NCBI GenBank assembly: GCA_020633205.1
Contig: JACKEB010000019.1
Location: 1-64,000 of the forward strand
Direction of reading: 5' to 3'
DNA: 64,000 nt
Source of the DNA: Polyangiaceae bacterium
Lineage (GTDB): Bacteria > Myxococcota_A > Polyangia > Polyangiales > Polyangiaceae
Shown: in pieces, positions 42,733 through 52,182 of the stretch
Layout: each line of letters begins with the position of its first letter
Position numbering within the stretch: the stretch's first letter is position 1
Made by a program: the position numbers and the translations under genes
The notes under the pieces: model-generated
Seen by the model: the letters and a program-made list of their open reading frames with translations, nothing else
What the model was told of the DNA's origin: nothing
Databases searched by the model: none

Positions 42733-44949
42733 ATGCGTGGGCAGTTCGTGTTGCGGGGCTCCGCCCTGCCCGCGGACATCGACACCCTGAGCTATCGAGC
42801 CGTCGAAGAAATCTCGGCGCCGTTCACCGTCGACATTCGTTTCAAGACGAAGGACGACGGCTTCGACGTACTCACGGCACTCCGCACGGCCGCCGTACTC
42901 ACCGTGATCAACGAGCAGGGTCAGACGCGTTTCTATCACGGGGTGGTTGAACGCGCGCGCTTCGTCAAGATGCAGGCTGAGAACCTGATCTTCGAAGTTC
43001 GTCTGATGCCTGAGCTTCAAGCGCTCGCGCATCGCGAGAACTGCCGCATCTTCCAAGACAAGAGTATCGTCGACGTCGTCACGGAGATCTTCAACGAAGC
43101 AGGCTTCGGGGATCGAGTGCAGTGGGACGTGACCGGCACCTACGCTGCGAAGGAGTTCATCGTTCAGTACCGTGAGTCGGAGTTCAACTTCGTTTCGCGG
43201 GTGTTCGAGCAGGCCGGCCTCTTCTACTTCTTCGAGCACTCCGAGGATCAGCACAAGCTGATCGTCTCAGACAACCCCGAGGGCTTCGTGCTCCTGGACG
43301 CTCCCCAGGTGGAGGTTCAGGTAGCGGCCGCGGGCTCCGAAACCGCCGTCGTGGTTCAAGGCCTCGCGCGCACCCGAAGCTTGCGCACGGGCTCCATCCA
43401 CCTCTTGGACTACGACTTCAAAGCGCCGGCCGCGCCGCCAGAGTCGAGCCTCCCGCCGGTGGAGTCGTGGAGCATGCCCTTCTTCGAATATCCAGGCGGC
43501 TTTGTCGATGGCTCCGAAGGTGCGCTGCTGGCCTCGGCGCGCATGCGAGAGCTACGCCACGACTCCGACATCCTGACCGGTTCCTCGGAGGCAGTAGACC
43601 TGCGGGTCGGCGCCCCCTTCGTGGTCGATGGTGCTGACGAAGAAGACCTCAACGGAAGCTTCGTACCAACGCGTCTCGTCTCGTGGGGCCACCAGCACAA
43701 CGAGCATGACGACCGCGACGTCGCTTGCAAGAACGAGTTCCGAGCCATTCCGGAGGGCGCTCCGTTCGCCGCTCCCAGGCGCGCGAAGCGGGTGCGCATC
43801 CACGGCGTGCAAACCGCGATCGTGACGGGGCACGACGACCAGGACCAGACGATTTGCGTCGATGAGTTCGGTCGCATCAAGGTGCGCTTCTACTGGGATC
43901 GCGTCGGTCAGCAGGACGAAAACTCGAGCTGCTGGATTCGCACCAATCAGCTCCCGCTCGGCGGCTCGATGATTCTCCCCCGCGTGAACTGGGAGGTCTC
44001 CATCGCGTTCCTGGACGGCGACCCCGATCGACCGATGATGCTGGGCAAGGTCTACAACGCCGAAAATCAGCCGCCGGACGCGCTCCCTGGCGCAAAGGCG
44101 TCCGGCTCGCTGAAGAGTATGTCATCCCCCGCAGGCGCCGGACACAACCTAATCGGTGCCTGCGACACGGGCGGCAGCCAGGGCTTCAATATCCACGCGC
44201 AAAAAGACCTCAACATCACGACAGAGCATGACTTCATCGAGGAAGTCGGCGTGGATGAGGAACACAACGTCACGAAGAACGTGTCCAACGAGACCGGCGT
44301 GAACGACAGCGCGTCCGTTGGCGGAAACCAGTCGCTAAACGTTGGGGCGAACCACTCTCAGAAGATCGGCGGCAGCCAATCGATTTCGATCGGCGGCAAC
44401 GACGACAGCAACTCGACTGCGGACACCCAGGAGACGGTGGGCGGGGCACGAAGCTACACGGTAAGCGGAAATCAGATAACGATCTGCAACGGTATCACCC
44501 AGAACGTCACTGGCGATTACAACGTCACCGTAGGGGCCGTCGAGGTGGTGGGCAGCGTCGCGTCCATCTCCGACAACATCGCCGCTACGAGCAGCTCGAC
44601 CGTGGGCGCGATTCGCGTGCACCTGGTCAACGGGACCCACGGTGAAACGGTCGGCGGCTTGAAGAACCAAACCTCGGCGGCAGCCGAGATCCACATCAAT
44701 GGAGCAAACCACGCGGCGAGCTGCGACGCTGCGACCACAATGCTGATCGGCGGCCTGCATTACCGCAAGGTAACCGGCGCATACACGGTCAAGGCGCCGA
44801 TGATCACGCTGGTCGGGGCGACCGGAGACCTGAAGGGCGGCAAGAGCAGCATGAAGCTCGGAGGCGGCCCGGTGGTCATGAAGGGCAAGAAGATCGTGGT
44901 CAAGAGCGCGCTGAGCATCAAGATGGGCGCATCGTTGAAGGAGGGTTGA
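42733..44949 (+). CDS. vgrG: Type VI spike protein VgrG (first of three)
   Basis: A 738-residue VgrG from ATG 42733 (MRGQFVLRGSAL), with GGAAGAG 6 bases upstream; an in-frame start at 42619 is not supported. The order is a gp27-like base (about 1-370, with FYHGVVERARF and QYRESEFNFVSRVFEQ), the gp5 OB-fold (CVDEFGRIKVRFYWDR and PLGGSMILPRVNWEVSIAF), and a long spike with repeated short motifs such as VGGNQSLNVGANHSQKIGG, which form the beta-helix needle. VgrG trimers tip the type VI tube and carry effectors. No extra C-terminal effector domain is visible. One base separates it from the second vgrG gene. It is divergent from the kinase operon. Confidence 0.95.
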   Translation: MRGQFVLRGSALPADIDTLSYRAVEEISAPFTVDIRFKTKDDGFDVLTALRTAAVLTVINEQGQTRFYHGVVERARFVKMQAENLIFEVRLMPELQALAHRENCRIFQDKSIVDVVTEIFNEAGFGDRVQWDVTGTYAAKEFIVQYRESEFNFVSRVFEQAGLFYFFEHSEDQHKLIVSDNPEGFVLLDAPQVEVQVAAAGSETAVVVQGLARTRSLRTGSIHLLDYDFKAPAAPPESSLPPVESWSMPFFEYPGGFVDGSEGALLASARMRELRHDSDILTGSSEAVDLRVGAPFVVDGADEEDLNGSFVPTRLVSWGHQHNEHDDRDVACKNEFRAIPEGAPFAAPRRAKRVRIHGVQTAIVTGHDDQDQTICVDEFGRIKVRFYWDRVGQQDENSSCWIRTNQLPLGGSMILPRVNWEVSIAFLDGDPDRPMMLGKVYNAENQPPDALPGAKASGSLKSMSSPAGAGHNLIGACDTGGSQGFNIHAQKDLNITTEHDFIEEVGVDEEHNVTKNVSNETGVNDSASVGGNQSLNVGANHSQKIGGSQSISIGGNDDSNSTADTQETVGGARSYTVSGNQITICNGITQNVTGDYNVTVGAVEVVGSVASISDNIAATSSSTVGAIRVHLVNGTHGETVGGLKNQTSAAAEIHINGANHAASCDAATTMLIGGLHYRKVTGAYTVKAPMITLVGATGDLKGGKSSMKLGGGPVVMKGKKIVVKSALSIKMGASLKEG

Positions 44950-44950
44950 G

Positions 44951-47218
44951 ATGAGCGACGACGACAGCGTCAAGAACCGCCTGGAGTTCACCCTCGACGT
45001 TGATGGCACCGCCCTCGACGTTTTGGACTTCGATCTCGTCGAGCAGCTGAATGAGATCAGCACACTCGAAGTTCGCGTAACCAAGTACGGCGACTCCGGG
45101 GACAGCACCGCTCCGGGCTCGCTAGTCGACAAGCCAGCCAAGTTTCGCTTCTGCCGCGAAGACGGCTCCCAGGAGCGCTTCTTCCACGGCTTCGTAATCG
45201 AGGCGGTCCGCTCCCCTCGCGCGGATCGCACCCTCGCCACCAAGCTCACGATCGTTCCGACACTCTGGAACGCCACCAAGCGTGCCGACTGCCGTGTCTT
45301 CCAAGAGAAGTCGGTGGTGGACATCGTCACTGAAGTGCTCACGGGCGCCGGAGTGGACGGTAGTCGCCACGAATGGCGAGTCAGTGGGAGCTACGAGCCG
45401 CGCATCTCTTGCAGTCAGTATCGAGAGACCGACTTCGACTTTATCCGCCGTCTCCTCGCGGAAGAGGGCATCTGGTTTTCGATCCTGATGGACGAGGGGA
45501 AGGATCTGGTCGTTCTGAGCGACGACCCAGCGGGGCTCGACCCGATCTCCGCCGCGGAGACGGCGCTGAGCTATCTGCCTGAGCTGAGTTCCCAAACCGC
45601 GCCCACCCACGTCGGTGACCTTTCGCACACCCAGCAGGTGCGCTCCGACAAGGCCTTCTTGCGCGACTATGACCCGCTGAAGCCGAAAGTTCAGCTCGAG
45701 AAGGCAGTGGAAGGCACCGACGATGGGGCCCACTCGCTGGAGGTGTACGAGTATCCGGGTCGTTTCGTCGAGCAAGCCGTGTGCGACCACTACACCCAGG
45801 TCTTGCTAGAGCAACTGCAAGCGGATCGTGAGCTGGTGGAAGGCAGCACCGGCGTGCTGGTGATGCGCCCAGGCGAGACGTTTAGCGTGGAAGAGCACCC
45901 ATACGCTCCGCTCAATCAGGAGTACCTGCTCGTTCGGGTCCAGTACTCCGGTCGCAGCTTGGGCCACGCCGAGATCGAAGGCGAGGAGACGATGTCCTTC
46001 CACGGCGGTTTCCACGCGGTACCTCCGTCGCGAGTAAAGTATCGCCCTCCGCGTCGTGAGCGCGCAGTCGTCATCCCCGGTCTACAGAGCGGCTGGACCG
46101 CGGGCCCGGGGGGTGAGGAGATCCACGTAGACGAGAGCGGCCAAGTGAAGGTGCACTACCACTGGGACCGTATCAACCCGCTGGATGACACCTGCAGCCA
46201 GTGGATGCGCAGCAGCCAGCTCGCACTGGGCGGCTCCATGCTGCTGCCTCGCATGAACTGGGAAGTCACCATCTCCCACAACGAAGGCGACGCCGACAAG
46301 CCCGTCGTGATGGGGCGCCTCTACAACCCACAGACGCCGCCGCCCTACAAGCTGCCCGACGAGAAGTCCAAGAGCTCGGTGCAGACCGCAACCACCCCCG
46401 GTGGCGGTTCGAGCAACGAGTTTCGCATGGGAGACGCTGGAGGAGCAGAGTTGATGTTCTTCAACGCCAGCTACGACATGACCATCGACGTCCTGAACAA
46501 CACCACGCACTCGGTCGGTAACGACATGAAGCGCAAGGTCGGCGGGAACCAGGCGGTCAACGTCACCGACAGCGTCACCACGAAGGTCGGCTCCAATCAG
46601 ACGGTGGACGTCGGCGGCAACCAAGACATCGCCGTCGAGACGTACATGGTGGATGACTGCGGCGGAGACCACACGCTGGATGTTGGTGGCAACCGCACGA
46701 TGATGATCGGCGGCGACCACAAGCGCGACGTCAGCGGTAGCAGCGAGCTAACCGTTAACGGTATGCACATCGACTTGGTCGTCGGAGCGATCGTGAACAG
46801 TACGCTCGCGAATCACAAGCAGGACGTCAGCGCAGCGCTGGTCGAGCTAACGACCGCCGATCGCAGCGTCATCGTCGGTGGCATGCGTACGGAGAACACG
46901 GGCGCCGCCAAGATCATCGCGACCAAGGGCGGACGCGGGGTCGATGTGTCGGGCGTCTTCAACCAGAACGTGGGCGGCGCCATCATCACGAGCATCAAGG
47001 GCAGTCGCTCCGACTCCGCCGGCGCGACGTACACGGAAATCGTGGGCGCGGCGCAGGTCACCAAGGCCAATGACATCGTTTACGAGGCCGACGGGATGAT
47101 CACCGTCGCCATGGGCGCGTCGGTGTTGCTCATCACACCTGCGTCCGTCTCCGTGCTGGGTGTCAGCTGCAAGTTCGACGGCGACGTCGTCGACACTGCC
47201 ATCACCATGGACAACTGA
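44951..47218 (+). CDS. vgrG: Type VI spike protein VgrG (second of three)
   Basis: A 755-residue VgrG beginning with ATG one base after the previous stop. The base domain contains FFHGFVIEAVRS and QYRETDFDFIRRLLAEEGIW. The gp5 OB-fold has HVDESGQVKVHYHWDR and LGGSMLLPRMNWEVTI. The spike region shows the expected short repeats (VGGNQAVNV, VGSNQTVDVGG). It is clearly homologous to its neighbours but not nearly identical to them in the base domain, so the three genes are not a recent duplication. No effector extension at the C-terminus. Seven bases separate it from the third. Confidence 0.95.
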   Translation: MSDDDSVKNRLEFTLDVDGTALDVLDFDLVEQLNEISTLEVRVTKYGDSGDSTAPGSLVDKPAKFRFCREDGSQERFFHGFVIEAVRSPRADRTLATKLTIVPTLWNATKRADCRVFQEKSVVDIVTEVLTGAGVDGSRHEWRVSGSYEPRISCSQYRETDFDFIRRLLAEEGIWFSILMDEGKDLVVLSDDPAGLDPISAAETALSYLPELSSQTAPTHVGDLSHTQQVRSDKAFLRDYDPLKPKVQLEKAVEGTDDGAHSLEVYEYPGRFVEQAVCDHYTQVLLEQLQADRELVEGSTGVLVMRPGETFSVEEHPYAPLNQEYLLVRVQYSGRSLGHAEIEGEETMSFHGGFHAVPPSRVKYRPPRRERAVVIPGLQSGWTAGPGGEEIHVDESGQVKVHYHWDRINPLDDTCSQWMRSSQLALGGSMLLPRMNWEVTISHNEGDADKPVVMGRLYNPQTPPPYKLPDEKSKSSVQTATTPGGGSSNEFRMGDAGGAELMFFNASYDMTIDVLNNTTHSVGNDMKRKVGGNQAVNVTDSVTTKVGSNQTVDVGGNQDIAVETYMVDDCGGDHTLDVGGNRTMMIGGDHKRDVSGSSELTVNGMHIDLVVGAIVNSTLANHKQDVSAALVELTTADRSVIVGGMRTENTGAAKIIATKGGRGVDVSGVFNQNVGGAIITSIKGSRSDSAGATYTEIVGAAQVTKANDIVYEADGMITVAMGASVLLITPASVSVLGVSCKFDGDVVDTAITMDN

Positions 47219-47225
47219 GGGTAGC

Positions 47226-50039
47226 GTGACACGAACACTCGACGTCTACATCCGCAACGAAATCTTCGTCTCCGACAAGGTGACGAGGCTCGACGAGTAC
47301 CATCGTGCAGGGATCCCGGCTTACGCAGTGATCGAAGCCGTGGCGGTCGACTACGCCTCGATTCAGGATCTCGTCGGCTCCCGAGCAGAGATCGTCCATG
47401 GCTACGATGGGGAGACGAAGCACTCATTCACGGGCCGCATCGACTCGGCAACGGTTATTGCCGGACGGAAAGAATCAGACGGCGCAGCGTCGTGGACGTA
47501 TCGCCTGAAGGTAATCGCGACGGTTGGGCTCCTGGATCGCAACGTGGACTCGTGGATCTTCCAGAACCTGACCACCGAGGAGATCATCAAGCAGCTCTTC
47601 GAACAGAACGGGATCAGCCCCGAAGAATATGACATCACCCTCGACGCGACCTACCCGAAGCGGGAGTACTGCGTCCAGTACCAGGAAAGCGCCCTGGCGT
47701 TCATCTCCAGGCTCTGCGAAGAGGAGGGTATCTACTTCTACTCGTACACCGAAGAAGGTGACGAGAACGAGAAGCTCTACTTCCGCGACGATTCGTCCTC
47801 CGCGGAGGCTATTCCTGACGGAGCTGAGCTGCCATGTCGCGAGGCGAGCCACGGCGACATCAACGAAGACTCGTTCAGTGAGCTGCACGCGGCCCACCGC
47901 GTGCGCTCCGGCAAGTTCGTCTCCCGTGATTTCAACTTCATGACGCCGCAGCTCGACGTCACGAGCAACGATCTGACCAAGACAGCAGAAGCGGAGGCGC
48001 ACACCGACTTCGAGGTCTACGATTACCCCGCATGCTACCTAGAGCTCGCGGACGGGTCCACGGTAGGTGAAATCAAGGCGACCACGCTGGAGCGGCTCAA
48101 CCAGGTTCGGCTGGAGGCAGAGCAAGTCCTGGTCCACACGGTGGCTGCTGTCTCGAACTCGCCGCGACTAGCGATCGGACACCAAGTCACGCTGACGGAC
48201 TCCGACGATCTGGACGCCGACTATTTCATCTTCGGCTGCAGCTATCACTTCGCCATCACCATGGGCAAGCAAGAAGATGGCAGCGTCGTGGAACTCGACA
48301 GCTACCGCGCGGAAGTAGACCTGTTACCGATCGCGACGAAGTATCGCTGTCCCCAGGTCACCCCGAAGCCGGTGATTCATGGCCCACAGACAGCGCGTGT
48401 CGTAGCCCCCGAGGGCTCGGAGTCCGAAGAGATTCACACCGATGAGCACGGCCGTGTCCAAGTGAAGTTCTTCTGGGACCGCGGTAGCAACGCCTTCGCT
48501 GACGCTTCGTGTTGGATGCGCGTGCAACAGCTACAGACTTCTGGCTCCATGGTTCTGCCCCGCGTGAACTGGGAGGTCATCGTGGAGTTCATGGAAGGCA
48601 ACCCAGATCGGCCCTTGGTCACTGGCCGCCTCTACAACGGGACGTTCATGCCGCCGTACGCGCTTCCGGAAGGAAAGACCCGGACGGCGATGCGCACCAA
48701 CAGCCATCCCAGCGGCGGCGGAAGTAACGAGATCCGCTTCGAGGACAAGGCCGGCGCCGAAGAGATCATGATCCACTCGCAGTTCGACACTCAGATGGTC
48801 ACTGCGAACAACAAGAAGAAGAGCGTCGGCAACAACGAGTCGCTGAACGTGAAGAACAACTCCGAGAGCGGAGTCTCCGGCAATTCCGACACCAAGATCA
48901 CGAAGGGCAACCAGAACGACATCGGCGCCGATCAAACCGTGAGCGTCGGCGGGAACCGGAAGCAAGAGATCAACGCCGTCTACGGCCTCACCAGCGGTGG
49001 CGGTACCACCGTCACCGTTGGGGGCAACCAGTTCGAGATGACGGGTAACCCACTGGAGGCGCTGCTCGCCATTGCGATGGAGCGCGCCGCGGAGATGGCC
49101 GCGGCCGCAGCGGCAAACGTGGTCGGTCAAGTCACTGCGGCGGTGCAGGGCGCGGTCGACCAGGTGATGGGCCCCGTGGATGCCTTGTGCGCACAGGCTG
49201 ACGCGATCACCGGCAACATGAACGCGCTCGCAAACGGTGACCTGGGCACCGCCGCCGGTTTGGTCGCAGGCGCCTCAGGCCTACCCGGGGCGGGAGCGAT
49301 GGCCTCGGCGATCGCTGGCCCACCCGCCGCGATGACTCCGGCAGCTGGTCAGAGCGCAGGCGACATCGCTGGCGTCAACGCGCTGCGCGCGGCGGCTACG
49401 GGGATGATCCAGCAGGGCGCGAGCGGCGCGATGGATGCGGTGAACAACGCCCTCGGCACCGGCGGCGGAGACGGTGGCGGTGCTAGCGGCGCCAACGCGG
49501 CCGGCCCAGAGGGCAACGTGGACGGCGTCGATGAAGCGAAGAACACGAAGGGCCCTGGACACCAGATCAACAAGGTTGGGGGTTCCCACACGGAAACATC
49601 CGCCGCGCTGCGGGTCATGGCCGCCGTGAACGGCATCAACACCAACGTCGGTGCAAGCGCCACCCAGACGGTCGGTGCTGCCTACCTTGAGCTGATTCTC
49701 GGAGACCGGGCAGAGTCGGTGGAAGGCATGAAGAGTGAGACTTCGATCGGTCTCATCGTGCTGAGCAAAGGCGACGAGACCGAGCACGTTGGCGGCGCCA
49801 AGAACACCATGGTGGGCGGCGCCATCCTGCAGTCCATCAAGGGCGACTACTCAGTGGAGGCAGGCGGCCCCGCTACATTGATCGGCGCGCTACACAAGAT
49901 GGACGCCAAAGGCAGCATCACCTTCAAGTGCGGTGCGAGCGAAGTCGTGCTGGACGGCGCGGGCATCACCATCACGGCTCCGATCTTCACCTGTACCCTG
50001 CCGAAGCATCACCTTCCGAAGAAGGTCTCCGACTCCTGA
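47226..50039 (+). CDS. vgrG: Type VI spike protein VgrG with Ala-rich insertion (third of three)
   Basis: A 937-residue VgrG from GTG 47226, preceded by GAGGG; the frame extends upstream into the previous vgrG without a better start. The base domain has QYQESALAFISRLCEEEGIY; the OB-fold has HTDEHGRVQVKFFWDR and GSMVLPRVNWEVIVEF. The spike repeats begin near residue 525. At about residues 605-770 they are interrupted by a segment dominated by Ala, Gly and Met with two hydrophobic, helix-like stretches (EALLAIAMERAAEMAAAAAA and LVAGASGLPGAGAMASAIAG), after which the spike motifs resume to the end. Such an internal insertion is unusual for a spike and could be a passenger or pore-like segment; this is inference. 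It converges with the next gene. Confidence 0.93.
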   Translation: MTRTLDVYIRNEIFVSDKVTRLDEYHRAGIPAYAVIEAVAVDYASIQDLVGSRAEIVHGYDGETKHSFTGRIDSATVIAGRKESDGAASWTYRLKVIATVGLLDRNVDSWIFQNLTTEEIIKQLFEQNGISPEEYDITLDATYPKREYCVQYQESALAFISRLCEEEGIYFYSYTEEGDENEKLYFRDDSSSAEAIPDGAELPCREASHGDINEDSFSELHAAHRVRSGKFVSRDFNFMTPQLDVTSNDLTKTAEAEAHTDFEVYDYPACYLELADGSTVGEIKATTLERLNQVRLEAEQVLVHTVAAVSNSPRLAIGHQVTLTDSDDLDADYFIFGCSYHFAITMGKQEDGSVVELDSYRAEVDLLPIATKYRCPQVTPKPVIHGPQTARVVAPEGSESEEIHTDEHGRVQVKFFWDRGSNAFADASCWMRVQQLQTSGSMVLPRVNWEVIVEFMEGNPDRPLVTGRLYNGTFMPPYALPEGKTRTAMRTNSHPSGGGSNEIRFEDKAGAEEIMIHSQFDTQMVTANNKKKSVGNNESLNVKNNSESGVSGNSDTKITKGNQNDIGADQTVSVGGNRKQEINAVYGLTSGGGTTVTVGGNQFEMTGNPLEALLAIAMERAAEMAAAAAANVVGQVTAAVQGAVDQVMGPVDALCAQADAITGNMNALANGDLGTAAGLVAGASGLPGAGAMASAIAGPPAAMTPAAGQSAGDIAGVNALRAAATGMIQQGASGAMDAVNNALGTGGGDGGGASGANAAGPEGNVDGVDEAKNTKGPGHQINKVGGSHTETSAALRVMAAVNGINTNVGASATQTVGAAYLELILGDRAESVEGMKSETSIGLIVLSKGDETEHVGGAKNTMVGGAILQSIKGDYSVEAGGPATLIGALHKMDAKGSITFKCGASEVVLDGAGITITAPIFTCTLPKHHLPKKVSDS

Positions 50040-50049
50040 CCCGCTTCGC

Positions 50050-50625
50050 TTAGTTCAGGCGCAGGATTCGGCCAACGATGCGGAACAGGCCGCGCGACGC
50101 GGCACTGATGCGCGAGCCCACCAGCTCGACGTCTCCGTCCTTGCGCAGACGAGCCCCTGCGCGGCCTGATCGAAGGGTGACTTCTTGTTCCCCTTCGATC
50201 AGGATCTCTCGAGCTCGCAGCTCTACTCGCTCCGGTAACCTGACCTGAAGGATGCCAACCAGCCAAAGGCGCTCACCGTCCGCTTCGACCAACACCGAAT
50301 CCCGATTCCGCAGGGCAAGGTTGAGGAGCCGTGGATCCACCTCAGGTGCCACCTGAGCTGTCACCTTCTGAGTCTTTCCCCGGAACCGCACCGTCGCCTC
50401 ACGCCCATCGACGGACACGAGTTGCGCGCTGCGGAGTCCGCTCGCTTGGGGCGCTGATGCTTCGGAGCGTGCAGGTTGCTCCTCGGAGGGCGCATCGGCG
50501 CTCCTCCCCCCCAAGAAATCCTCGAGATTGCTCGTGTCTGCTTGTTCGCCGGGCTCGGGAGTCAGCTCCGCTTCGAGCTCCGATAGCAGGGCTTGCCCCT
50601 TCTGCGTCGCTTCACCATCAGCCAT
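50050..50625 (-). CDS. DUF6484-like type VI-associated protein
   Basis: A 191-residue soluble protein convergent with the third vgrG (10-base gap). The N-terminal 70 residues are acidic and low-complexity. The C-terminal 120 residues are beta-rich: VDGREATVRFRGKTQKVTAQ, then LRNRDSVLVEADGERLWLVG and AREILIEGEQEVTLRSGRA. The pattern matches DUF6484-type proteins, which are found beside vgrG genes in Polyangiales and other Proteobacteria. The ending resembles the short repeats of spike or PAAR-associated adaptors. It may be an adaptor or cargo-loading factor for the spike; this is inference. Starts with ATG 50625. Confidence 0.65.
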   Translation of the reverse strand: MADGEATQKGQALLSELEAELTPEPGEQADTSNLEDFLGGRSADAPSEEQPARSEASAPQASGLRSAQLVSVDGREATVRFRGKTQKVTAQVAPEVDPRLLNLALRNRDSVLVEADGERLWLVGILQVRLPERVELRAREILIEGEQEVTLRSGRAGARLRKDGDVELVGSRISAASRGLFRIVGRILRLN

Positions 50626-50774
50626 CCGGGACAGCCTAGCTTGAGGTCGCGACCCTCAGCAGCTGGAATCACGCACCGGGCCCAAACATTGGCTCGCTCT
50701 CGACGGGTCGTCAGCTGATGCCCGCTTTTCGATCGGGGGGTGAGGGAGTTCCCAACGTCGTTGCCGTCAACCGC

Positions 50775-52109
50775 CTACTGACAGCCCTCTGCGCTGCGGA
50801 TTTGCTGCAGCGCGCTCTGTAGCGCGCTCTGCGCGTTTCCCACTGCAACCAGCTTCGCCGTGCCGGTGCCACCCGCTTGTGCCACTTGGTCGAGCTCCGC
50901 GATCCCTCCGAGCGCCACGACGTAGGTCCGCACCGACGGAGACCCCTTGTAGGCGCTATCTGCGACGCCAGCCACGCTCTGCACCGTGTTGAACGTGCAG
51001 CCAGTCGGCTCGCCGTCTGTCAACAGCACGACCGCTGAAGGACGTCCAGCCTGCGCGGCGCCCTTGGCGTACTGCAAGGCACCAGCAAGCGCGGGAGTCA
51101 TTGGGGTGGACCCACCATCCGGGCTCACACCGCCCAGCGATGTCTGGATCTGGCTCGAAGCGCCGGGAAAGCCTGACATCGAGACCGCGGGGTGCGTGTA
51201 GTCAGAGAGCTCGCAGGAGTCGATGGGAGACGAAATGGATCCATTGCACTGGTTGAAGACCGGCACGCAAGGCCCGTAGGCCCCGCAGTCCGAGTCCATG
51301 CTGCATGTCTGCGGCAACATCGGATCCACCGCTGGTTCCACAGGGAAAAATCCAGCTCCCATTCGAAGCTTGGCGGTTGCCGACTCCTGCACGAACGCGT
51401 TGACCGCGCCGGTTAGATCCTGCCACTTCGAGGAGTCCATCATGGACCCAGAGCGATCGACCAGTAGGTAGAGATCGCCGCAGCCACCGCCGCTTCCTCC
51501 ATTGCCGCCATTGCCGCCATTCCCAGCGCTGCCGCCATTCCCAGCGCTGCCGCCATTCCCAGCGCTGCCGCCGTTTCCGGAGCTGCCGCCGTTTCCGGAG
51601 CTGCCACCGTCACCACCAGCGCCGCCTGCTCCGCTGCCATCCGAGCGGCAGGTATTTTCCACGCAGATTTTACCAACGCCACAGTCGGCTGACTCGATGC
51701 ATTGGTAGCAGTGAAGACGCGCGGGGTCGCAGACTTCGCCCGACGGGCAATCCAGTGAGTTGGCGCAGGTTGTGATGGGGTGGCAGCTGCCAGCCAGGCA
51801 CTCCGCGGTATCACCGCAATCGACGTTCGAGAGGCAGGAGACACACTCCCCCAGGGATTTGTTGCACAGGAGCCCCAGCGGCGTGCAGTCCTTGTCCGAG
51901 TCGCAGGACACCGGACCCGTCGCGCCGCTTCCTCCTTCACCCCCGCTGGCGCCCGAGCCCCCAGCGGAGCTCCCGCCAGCTTCGACTCCGCCATCGCCAG
52001 CCAGGCCAGATCCGTTGCTGGAACCGCAACCGGAGAGGACGGCGCAGATCGCCAGCACACTCCACGCTACCTGCTTCGTGGCTATCGGCCACGCGTTCGT
52101 CCTCGCCAT
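50775..52109 (-). CDS. VWA-domain lipoprotein with Cys-rich and Gly-rich segments
   Basis: A 444-residue lipoprotein. ATG 52109 was chosen because AGGAGG lies 7 bases upstream; a GTG two codons earlier is too close to that site. The signal peptide ends in VLSGC. A Gly-rich spacer follows, then a Cys-rich region with CDSDKDCTPLG- and CVSCLSNVDCG-type repeats, a second spacer (GNGGS repeats), and a von Willebrand A domain with a MIDAS motif in YLLVDRSGSMM, a Thr in MTPALAGALQ and a late Asp in VVLLTDGEPTG. VWA domains mediate metal-dependent protein binding, often at the cell surface. The layout is typical of myxobacterial surface lipoproteins. Partner unknown. Confidence 0.82.
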   Translation of the reverse strand: MARTNAWPIATKQVAWSVLAICAVLSGCGSSNGSGLAGDGGVEAGGSSAGGSGASGGEGGSGATGPVSCDSDKDCTPLGLLCNKSLGECVSCLSNVDCGDTAECLAGSCHPITTCANSLDCPSGEVCDPARLHCYQCIESADCGVGKICVENTCRSDGSGAGGAGGDGGSSGNGGSSGNGGSAGNGGSAGNGGSAGNGGNGGNGGSGGGCGDLYLLVDRSGSMMDSSKWQDLTGAVNAFVQESATAKLRMGAGFFPVEPAVDPMLPQTCSMDSDCGAYGPCVPVFNQCNGSISSPIDSCELSDYTHPAVSMSGFPGASSQIQTSLGGVSPDGGSTPMTPALAGALQYAKGAAQAGRPSAVVLLTDGEPTGCTFNTVQSVAGVADSAYKGSPSVRTYVVALGGIAELDQVAQAGGTGTAKLVAVGNAQSALQSALQQIRSAEGCQ

Positions 52110-52182
52110 ACGCACACCTCCTACGTCCCCGCTCGGTCAGGCCTTCCACCCGGGATCGCTCGCACTCGGCTGAGGACGAAGC

